Shown here piece after piece: positions 57,744 to 64,000 of a stretch of 64,000 nucleotides of DNA. The stretch is from Devosia sp. (GTDB taxonomy: Bacteria > Pseudomonadota > Alphaproteobacteria > Rhizobiales > Devosiaceae): positions 62,001-126,000 of the forward strand of contig JADJPS010000003.1 of NCBI GenBank assembly GCA_016713105.1, written 5' to 3'. Numbering within the stretch: the first letter of the stretch is position 1; each line of letters starts with the position of its first letter. A program made the position numbers and the translations under genes. The notes beneath the pieces were generated by a model. That model did no database searches. It worked only from the letters and a program-made list of their open reading frames with translations, and was not told the origin of the DNA.

Positions 57744-59423
57744 TCAGATCCGGTGGACGAACACCGTTACATTGGGTTTGCGGCCCCAGTAAGCCCCCAC
57801 TTCGCCGCGGACGGCCCGCTGCAGCGCCGAATTGACCAGTTCGGGATCGCTGCGGCGCTTGGGCGGGATCGACTTGAGCGTCCCGGCAATGGCGCGCTTG
57901 ACCACGTCGCGCAGGGAATCGTCATCGTCCTCGACGTCCGGCAGTCCCTCCATGGTCATGTCCGGGCCGGCAACGACCTGTCCGCCGGAGTTGACGCACA
58001 GGCTGATCACGACGTGACCGCCAAAGCTCAGGCGGCGCCGCCCCTTGACGCCGCTTTCGTCCGGCGTGCAGAGGATGTTGCCGTCGAGATAGAGCTCGCC
58101 GGTCCGCACCTCGCCCGGGAACAGCGTCGGTTCCGGGAACAGGCGGACCATGTCGCCATTGCGGGCGTGGACGACGGTTTCGATGCCGTGCTGCCGGCCG
58201 AGCGTCGCATGCGCCTCGAGGTGGGCCGCCTCGCCGTGCACCGGCACCAGCACCGCAGGCCTGACCAGATCGTAGAGGCGCTTCAGTTCCTCGCGCCGGG
58301 GATGGCCCGTGGTGTGAACCAGCGCATTGGCCTGGGTGATCACCTCGACGCCGCGATCGATCAGCATGTTCTGGATGTCGATCACCTCGCGCTCGTTGCC
58401 GGGGATGGCCCAGGACGAGAAGATCACCCGGTCGCCGGCGTTGAGCGCGATCTCGGGATGCTCCTCGCGGGCAATGCGGGCGATGGCGGCGCGGGCCTCG
58501 CCCTGGCTGCCGGTGCACAGCAGCACGACCTTGGAGCGCGGCAGTTCCTTGTAGGCATCCTGATCAAGGAAGGGCTCGATGCCCTCCATCATGCCCAGTT
58601 CGCGCGCGATGCCGGAGATGCGGTGCATCGCCCGGCCCGACATCACCACCCGGCGGCCGGCCTGCTGGGCGGCGCGCGCCACCGAGATCACCCGCCCGAC
58701 ATTGGAGGCGAAGGTGGTGACGGCCACCCGGTGCGGCGCCTCGGCGATGAGCGCGGCGAGCGTCGCGGCGACCTCGTCCTCGCTGGGACTGCTGCCATCC
58801 TTGAGGGCATTGGTGGAATCGCAGACCAGCGCTACCGGACCGGTGGTATCTGCGCCGATGGCGGCAAAGCGGGCCGTGTCGGTAGGAGCGCCGCCGACCG
58901 GATTGGGGTCGAGCTTCCAGTCGCCGGTATGGACGACGCGGCCGGCCGGCGTGGTGATCAGCAGCGAACAGCTTTCGGGGATCGAGTGGGCGACGTTGAT
59001 CGCCTCGACGGTGAACGGTCCCAGGGTGAAGGGCTTGCCCACCCACATCTGGCGGATGGCAACGTCCTCGACGATGCCCTCGCTGGCGCGCTTGGCGCTC
59101 AGCATGGCCATGGTGAAAGCCGTGGCATAGACCGGCCGGTCGAAGGCCGGCCAGAGATCGAGCACGGCGCCGTAGTGGTCCTCGTGGCTGTGGGTCAGGA
59201 CGAGTGCGAGAATGTCGTCGGCGTTCTCTTCAAGGAAGGCCGGATCGGGCAGGACCAGTTCGATGCCGGGGGTGTTCGGGCCACCGAAGGTCACCCCGCA
59301 ATCGACGACGATCCATTTGCGGGCATGCGACGGGCCGAAGCCATAGGCCGCCATGTTCATGCCGATCTCGCCCACCCCGCCCAGCGGGACGAACACCAGT
59401 TCGTCGGGTCTCGCCTTGGCCAT
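57744..59423 (-). CDS. rnj: Ribonuclease J
   Basis: RNase J is a metallo-beta-lactamase fold nuclease with 5'-3' exo- and endonuclease activity in mRNA decay and rRNA maturation. The product of 559 residues has the zinc motif VLTHSHEDHYGAV near residue 75, VVHTGDWKLDPNPV, the beta-CASP segment MSGRAMHRISGIARELG and the C-terminal VHGEAAHLEAHATL with its conserved His. The ATG at 59423 starts MAKARPDELVFVPLGGVGEIG. It lies one operon step below birA and the nuo genes. Confidence 0.95.
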   Translation of the reverse strand: MAKARPDELVFVPLGGVGEIGMNMAAYGFGPSHARKWIVVDCGVTFGGPNTPGIELVLPDPAFLEENADDILALVLTHSHEDHYGAVLDLWPAFDRPVYATAFTMAMLSAKRASEGIVEDVAIRQMWVGKPFTLGPFTVEAINVAHSIPESCSLLITTPAGRVVHTGDWKLDPNPVGGAPTDTARFAAIGADTTGPVALVCDSTNALKDGSSPSEDEVAATLAALIAEAPHRVAVTTFASNVGRVISVARAAQQAGRRVVMSGRAMHRISGIARELGMMEGIEPFLDQDAYKELPRSKVVLLCTGSQGEARAAIARIAREEHPEIALNAGDRVIFSSWAIPGNEREVIDIQNMLIDRGVEVITQANALVHTTGHPRREELKRLYDLVRPAVLVPVHGEAAHLEAHATLGRQHGIETVVHARNGDMVRLFPEPTLFPGEVRTGELYLDGNILCTPDESGVKGRRRLSFGGHVVISLCVNSGGQVVAGPDMTMEGLPDVEDDDDSLRDVVKRAIAGTLKSIPPKRRSDPELVNSALQRAVRGEVGAYWGRKPNVTVFVHRI

Positions 59424-59425
59424 AT

Positions 59426-60231
59426 CTAGTTCCTCAGGCTTGAAGTGGTACCGAAATGCACGTCGCCGGCGGTGATCACCACCTGCCGGTTGTCAGCAGC
59501 GCGCACGATCAGGCGCCCGCTGCGGTCGATGGTCTCGAAGATGCCCCGGACCAGCTGGCCATCCTGCGTGACGGCCACTTCGCCGCCAATGCCGGCCGCC
59601 GACTGGCGCCACCGTGCGAGGATATCCTCCACGCCGTCGCCGCGGTTCCAGGCCTCGAAGCAATCCACCCAGGTATCCGAGAGAGCCGCGAACACCTGCT
59701 CGGCACCGGCCTCGACGCCCAGCGCCCGCAGGCAGGTGGCAGGATAGGGCAAGCCGGCGGGAGCCGAGACCACGTTGACGCCGATGCCGACGACAATGGC
59801 GGTGCCGCCCCCGGGTGCTTCTGGGCCTCGAGCAGAATGCCGGCCAGCTTGGCGCCATCGGCCAGCACGTCATTGGGCCATTTGAGCGCGATCCGCCGGC
59901 CCGGACCCGCAGGCTCCGGCTGGTCCCCGACGATCTGCGACAGGGCACGAGAGAGCGCCAGCCCGGCCACGAAGCCGAGCGTCGCCGCGTGCTCGGGCGG
60001 CGTGTCGAGCACCACGAGCAGGCTGGCCGCAAGGTTGCCGTGCACGGTCTCCCATGGGCGGCCGCGACGACCGCGTCCGGACGTCTGCTGCAGCGCACAG
60101 AACCAGACGTCGCCGACATCGCCGGCGTGCCCCGCCCGCGATGCCTCGGTGCTGGTCGAGCCGACGCTGTCGAAGCCGTTCAGCCGATAGCCGCGCTCGA
60201 CGGCCCTGGGCCCCAGCCAGAAACCTGGCAC
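59426..60231 (-). pseudogene. birA: Biotin-[acetyl-CoA-carboxylase] ligase BirA, one frameshift
   Basis: BirA attaches biotin to the acetyl-CoA carboxylase BCCP subunit. The gene starts at a GTG (60231) that overlaps the nuoN stop by one base and reads FDSVGSTSTEASR, QQTSGRGRRGRPWETVHGNL (the biotin/ATP loop) and LKWPNDVLADGAKLAGIL. At G5 on the minus strand (59808-59812) the frame slips; adding one G gives GGGTAIVVGIGVNVVSAPAG and a full C-terminus (YPATCLRALG, ETIDRSGRLIV). Repaired length would be 268 residues, a short BirA without the HTH. As written translation runs off-frame after about 140 residues. BirA is usually essential, so a sequencing error is likely. Confidence 0.85.
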
Positions 60232-61694
60232 TAGAACAGGCTTCCCGCGGCACTGTGGGCAGCGGCCGTCAGCGGCGACCCCACGGTGACGAAATAGGTC
60301 ACGACGAGAAAGCCGATGCCCGCCATCACCACGTTCAGCTCGGCCGGGACGCGCGCGAACTCGGCGGTCGGTTCGTCGAAGTACATCACCTTGACGATCC
60401 TCAGGTAGTAGAACGCGCTCACGGCGCTCGCCAGCACGCCGATGACGGCGAGGAGGAACAGGTTCTGCTCGATGGCGGCAAGGAACACCTGCCACTTGGC
60501 GAAAAAGCCGGCGAGCGGCGGCAGGCCGATGAGCGAGAACATCAGGATCGCCATGGTGGCGGCGACGAACGGCCGCTTCTGGGCGAGGCCGCCGAGTTCG
60601 GAGACGCTCTCGATGAGCGTGCCGTCAGCGGTCCTGAGCGACAGGACGCAGGCAAAGATGCCGACCGTCATGGCCACGTAGATCGCCATGTAGATGGCGA
60701 CGCCCTCGACGCCCACCTGGGTGCCCGACGACAGCCCGACCAGCGCGAAGCCGACATGGCCGATCGACGAATAGGCAAGCAGGCGCTTCAGATTGTTCTG
60801 CCCGATCGCGGCGAAGGCGGCGAGCACCATCGAGGCGATGGAGAGGAAGATGACGATCTGCTGCCAGTCATGGGTGAGCGAGCCGAAGCTGACCGTGGTG
60901 ACGCGGATGAACAGCGCCATCGCGGCGACCTTGGGCGCCGCCGCCAGGAAGGCGGTGACCGGCGTCGGGGCCCCCTCGTAGACGTCCGGCGTCCACATGT
61001 GGAAGGGCACGGCCGAGATCTTGAAGGCAATGCCGGCGAGCAGGAACACCATGCCGAAGACCAGCCCGATCGAGCGGGTATCGAGGGCGATGGCGGCGAC
61101 GATCCGATCGAGCTGGGTGGTGCCGGTGAAGCCGTAGACCAGGGAGGCGCCGTAGAGCAGCATGCCCGAGCTGAGCGCGCCGAGCACGAAGTACTTGAGG
61201 CCGGCCTCGGTGGCGCGCCTGTCGTCACGCTTCATGGCGGCGACGACGTAGAGCGCGAGGCTCTGCAGCTCAAGGCCGATGTAGAGCGTCATCAGGTCGT
61301 TGGACGAGACCATGATCATCATGCCCAGCGTCGCGAGCAGGATGAGGATCGCGTACTCGAACTTGTCGATTCCGTGCTCGCGGCCGGAGTTGAGCGAGAT
61401 GAGCACGCTGAGCGCCGCGCCACCCAGCACCAGTGCCTTCATGTAGCGGGCGAAGCCATCGACGATGAAGACACCGTTGAACAGGATGCCGCCGGCGGGC
61501 TGGAACAGCAGCACGGCAAGGGCGGCGACGAGCAGCACGATAGCGGCGGAGGCGATGACTCCGGCCCGATTGTTCTTCCAGAACAGCGCGACCAGCAGCA
61601 GCACCAGCGCGCCCGCCGCGAGCAGCAGTTCCGGATAGGCGGGGGCGAGCGAAGCGAAGCTCGAAACGTCGGAGCTCGTGATTGCGGACTGCAT
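60231..61694 (-). CDS. nuoN: NADH-quinone oxidoreductase subunit N
   Basis: NuoN is one of three antiporter-like proton-translocating subunits of respiratory complex I. The product of 487 residues has about 14 hydrophobic segments. The conserved LYIGLELQSLALYVVAAMKR contains the TM5 Glu, KISAVPFHMWTPDVYEGAPT the TM7 region with Lys and His, and LAYSSIGHVGFALVG the TM8 core Lys neighbourhood. It follows nuoM by nine bases in the usual L-M-N order. Confidence 0.96.
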   Translation of the reverse strand: MQSAITSSDVSSFASLAPAYPELLLAAGALVLLLVALFWKNNRAGVIASAAIVLLVAALAVLLFQPAGGILFNGVFIVDGFARYMKALVLGGAALSVLISLNSGREHGIDKFEYAILILLATLGMMIMVSSNDLMTLYIGLELQSLALYVVAAMKRDDRRATEAGLKYFVLGALSSGMLLYGASLVYGFTGTTQLDRIVAAIALDTRSIGLVFGMVFLLAGIAFKISAVPFHMWTPDVYEGAPTPVTAFLAAAPKVAAMALFIRVTTVSFGSLTHDWQQIVIFLSIASMVLAAFAAIGQNNLKRLLAYSSIGHVGFALVGLSSGTQVGVEGVAIYMAIYVAMTVGIFACVLSLRTADGTLIESVSELGGLAQKRPFVAATMAILMFSLIGLPPLAGFFAKWQVFLAAIEQNLFLLAVIGVLASAVSAFYYLRIVKVMYFDEPTAEFARVPAELNVVMAGIGFLVVTYFVTVGSPLTAAAHSAAGSLF

Positions 61695-61703
61695 GCCCGT
61701 CTC

Positions 61704-63218
61704 CTAGTGCGCCGCCGCGACGGCCGCGGGGGCGGCGCCGATGGCGTTGGCGAAGTTTTCAGCGACGAGACCCACCGATGCGGCGGTCGCATCGAGGATC
61801 GGCGCCGGATAGAAGCCGAAGAGGATGGTGAGGACGACCAGTGGCACCAGAACCGCGATCTCGCGCCGGTCCAGATCGAGGATGCCCTTGAGCGAGTCCC
61901 TGGTCAGCGCCCCGAAGATCACCCGCCGATAGAGCCACAGCGCATAGCCGGCCGAGAGGATGACGCCGAACGCGGCAAAGAACGCCACCCAGGTGTTGAC
62001 CTGGAAGACGGCGAACATGGTGAGGAACTCGCCGACGAAGCCCGAGGTGCCTGGCAGGCCGACATTGGCCATGGTGAACACCATGAAGGCGAAGGCGTAG
62101 CGCGGCATGCGCTCGACCAGCCCGCCATAGGCGGAAACCTCGCGGGTGTGCATGCGGTCATAGACCACGCCGACGCAGAGGAAGAGCGCGGCCGAGACGA
62201 TGCCGTGCGAGATCATCTGGAAGATGGCGCCGTGGATGCCGTAGATGTTGCCCGAAAAGATCCCCATGGTGACAAAGCCCATGTGGGCGACGGACGAATA
62301 GGCGATCAGCTTCTTGATGTCGGTCTGCACCAGCGCGACGAGCGATGTGATGATGATCGCCGCGATCGACAGCACGAACACGAAGTTCGCGAACTGGTGC
62401 GAGGCATCGGGGAACATCGAGATCGAGAAGCGGATGAAGCCGTAGCCGCCCATCTTCAGCAGGACTGCGGCCAGAATCACGGAGCCGCCGGTCGGGGCCT
62501 CGACGTGCGCGTCCGGCAGCCAGGTGTGGAACGGCCACATCGGCATCTTCACCGCGAACGAGGCGAAGAAGCCGATCCACAGCCAGGTCTGGACTTCGGG
62601 CGGGAACCTGAAGCTCAGCAGCGAGCGGATATCGAGGGTACCCGCCTGCCAGAACATCGCCATGATGGCCAGCAGCATCAGCACGGTGCCGGTGAAGCTG
62701 TAAAAGAAGAACTTGTAGGTCGCCTGGATGCGCCGCGCCCCGCCCCAGATGCCGATGATCAGGAACATCGGGATCAGCGTGCCCTCGAAGAACACGTAGA
62801 ACATGGCGAGATCGAGCGTCGCGAAGGCGCCGATCATGAAGGTCTCGAGGATGAGGAATACGATCATGTATTCCTTCACCCGCCGGGTGATCGAGCTCCA
62901 GCTGGTCAGCACCACGGCCGGCATCAGCACCGCGGTCAGCGGGATGAACAGCACCGAAATGCCGTCGACGCCCATGCGGTAGCCGATGGAATCGCCGATC
63001 CAGGGGTAGTTCTCGACGAACTGGAACTCAGTGCTGGCGGGATCGAACAGGACCCAGAGGTAGAGGCTGAGCACAGCGGTGACGAGCGTCACGCCGAGCG
63101 CAATCCAGCGCGCGAGGTTGTCAGCCCCCTCCCCCTTGCCGCCGACCAGCAGCAGCACCAACGCACCCAGCGTCGGCAGGAAGGTGATGACCGTCAGAAG
63201 GTGGTCACTGAAGATCAT
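61704..63218 (-). CDS. nuoM: NADH-quinone oxidoreductase subunit M
   Basis: NuoM is another antiporter-like complex I subunit. The product of 504 residues has about 14 hydrophobic segments, FYVFFEGTLIPMFLIIGIWG with the TM5 Glu near residue 145, KMPMWPFHTWLPDAHVEAPT with TM7 Lys/His near residue 235 and LIAYSSVAHMGFVTMG. The ATG at 63218 overlaps the nuoL stop by one base. Confidence 0.96.
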   Translation of the reverse strand: MIFSDHLLTVITFLPTLGALVLLLVGGKGEGADNLARWIALGVTLVTAVLSLYLWVLFDPASTEFQFVENYPWIGDSIGYRMGVDGISVLFIPLTAVLMPAVVLTSWSSITRRVKEYMIVFLILETFMIGAFATLDLAMFYVFFEGTLIPMFLIIGIWGGARRIQATYKFFFYSFTGTVLMLLAIMAMFWQAGTLDIRSLLSFRFPPEVQTWLWIGFFASFAVKMPMWPFHTWLPDAHVEAPTGGSVILAAVLLKMGGYGFIRFSISMFPDASHQFANFVFVLSIAAIIITSLVALVQTDIKKLIAYSSVAHMGFVTMGIFSGNIYGIHGAIFQMISHGIVSAALFLCVGVVYDRMHTREVSAYGGLVERMPRYAFAFMVFTMANVGLPGTSGFVGEFLTMFAVFQVNTWVAFFAAFGVILSAGYALWLYRRVIFGALTRDSLKGILDLDRREIAVLVPLVVLTILFGFYPAPILDATAASVGLVAENFANAIGAAPAAVAAAH

Positions 63219-64000
63219 CAGAGCAGTCCCCCGGCGGTGATGGCCCAGGTGAGCAACGCCGCGATACCGATCAGCATGGCGAAGGCGTAGTGGTAGAGGT
63301 AGCCGGACTGGAGCTTGACGACGCGGGCGGTGACATCCTTGACGCGATGGCCGAGGCCCTCGGTGAGGGTCTTGTCGACCAGCCAGTCATCGAAGCCCTT
63401 CCACAGCGCATTGCCGATCCACAGCGCGGGCCGGACGAAGATGCGGTCGTAGAGCTCGTCGAAGTACCACTTGTTGAGCAGGAACCTGTAGAGCCCCGGA
63501 TTGGTCGCGGCGAGGCGGGCCGGCATGCCGGTATCGCGAAGGTACATGTACCAGGCGGCGCCGAAGCCGAGCAGCATGGCGAGGGTCGCCGACCACTTGA
63601 CCCAGAGCGGGACCTGGTGGGCGGCTTCGAGCAGTTCGTGCGGGACCACGACCGAGCCCTGGAAGAAGTGCTCGATGTGCTCGGCATGGCCGAAGAACAG
63701 CTCGTTGAAGACGAGGCCGGCCAGCACCGCGCCAACGGCGAGGATGGCCAGCGGCACCAGCATGACGCGCGGCGCCTCGTGCGCATTGTCGTAGGCGCTG
63801 CCGTGGTGGCCGTGATCGTCGTGCGCATGGTCGTCGTGACCGTGCGCAGCATGCGCCTCGCGCGGCTTGCCGTGGAAGGTGAGGTGGATCAGGCGCCAGG
63901 AATAGAAGCTGGTGAACATCGCCGCGACGACCAGCGCCCAGAAGACGATGTAGCCGGTCGACTCCCCGGCCGCATAGGCGACCTCGATGATGCCGTCCTT
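63218..64000 (-). CDS. nuoL: NADH-quinone oxidoreductase subunit L, N-terminus outside window
   Basis: This is the C-terminal 260 residues of NuoL; the frame is open through base 64000. SFYSWRLIHLTFHGKPRE matches the region after TM13. A His/Asp-rich loop (HGHDDHAHDDHGHHG) follows, typical of alphaproteobacterial NuoL. The long lateral helix is in the NKWYFDELYDRIFVRPA to LTEGLGHRVKDVTARVVKLQ region, and the last membrane helix reads YHYAFAMLIGIAALLTWAI. It is the most upstream visible gene of the nuoL-nuoM-nuoN-birA-rnj-DUF1467 run. Confidence 0.94.
   Translation of the reverse strand, partial: KDGIIEVAYAAGESTGYIVFWALVVAAMFTSFYSWRLIHLTFHGKPREAHAAHGHDDHAHDDHGHHGSAYDNAHEAPRVMLVPLAILAVGAVLAGLVFNELFFGHAEHIEHFFQGSVVVPHELLEAAHQVPLWVKWSATLAMLLGFGAAWYMYLRDTGMPARLAATNPGLYRFLLNKWYFDELYDRIFVRPALWIGNALWKGFDDWLVDKTLTEGLGHRVKDVTARVVKLQSGYLYHYAFAMLIGIAALLTWAITAGGLL

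Noticed and set aside
60054..63290. An open frame of more than 1000 codons opposite nuoN and nuoM, rich in Asp, Glu, His and Arg.
   Set aside because: Composition is the mirror of hydrophobic membrane-protein codons on the other strand; no domain or start signal is seen.

Overview
This 64 kb window is high-G+C chromosomal DNA from an alphaproteobacterium, most likely of the order Hyphomicrobiales (Rhizobiales). The evidence is gene order and cis signals. Two core-gene runs typical of that order are present: tpiA-ppiD-trp-moaC-moeA-lexA-comEC-gltX-gltA with the lpx-bamA-rseP-cdsA-uppS-frr-pyrH-tsf-rpsB cluster, and proS-lolCE-lolD / DUF1467-rnj-birA-nuoN-nuoM-nuoL. LexA sites have the direct-repeat form GTTC-N7-GTTC known from alphaproteobacteria, and promoters resemble CTTGAC-N17-CTATAT. 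TrpE and TrpG are separate proteins rather than the fused TrpE(G) of Rhizobiaceae, so a non-Rhizobiaceae family such as Devosiaceae is possible; this is inference.

Layout. 1-3.8 kb: the 5' part of phnM and lon, lon with a sigma32-like promoter. 3.8-6.1 kb: a divergent pair of citrate-synthase-family genes, one with an N-terminal helix-turn-helix domain, around a double palindrome. 6.1-12.7 kb: housekeeping and accessory genes (cysK, DUF1905, MFS, rRNA methyltransferase, VOC, exonuclease, glutathione peroxidase, DUF4169, GNAT). 12.7-15.8 kb: pyrG, secG, tpiA. 15.9-24.3 kb: ppiD, trpE, trpG, trpD, trpC, moaC, a frameshifted moeA and a frameshifted glycosyltransferase-like gene. 24.3-27.7 kb: lexA with two SOS boxes, then a three-gene galactonate catabolic operon. 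27.7-45.6 kb: comEC, gltX, gltA, the lipid A / outer-membrane biogenesis operon and the translation genes frr, pyrH, tsf and rpsB. 45.8-49.5 kb: dnaE, preceded by a 32-codon gene under a LexA-box promoter. 49.5-52.7 kb: a gene-poor accessory stretch with a gene remnant, an efflux transporter, small genes and repeats. 52.7-64 kb: proS, two LolC/E permeases, lolD, and on the other strand DUF1467, rnj, birA, nuoN, nuoM and the 3' part of nuoL.

Two themes stand out. First, SOS control: besides lexA, a perfect LexA-type box sits between the -35 and -10 of a promoter for a tiny membrane protein that resembles Caulobacter SidA, and another box lies upstream of a VOC-family gene. Second, four genes (moeA, the glycosyltransferase-like gene, lolE, birA) are each broken by one-base length changes in G/C runs. 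That pattern looks more like homopolymer sequencing error than real decay, although lolE is a tandem duplicate and could tolerate loss. No CRISPR array, tRNA, rRNA or insertion sequence was recognised.
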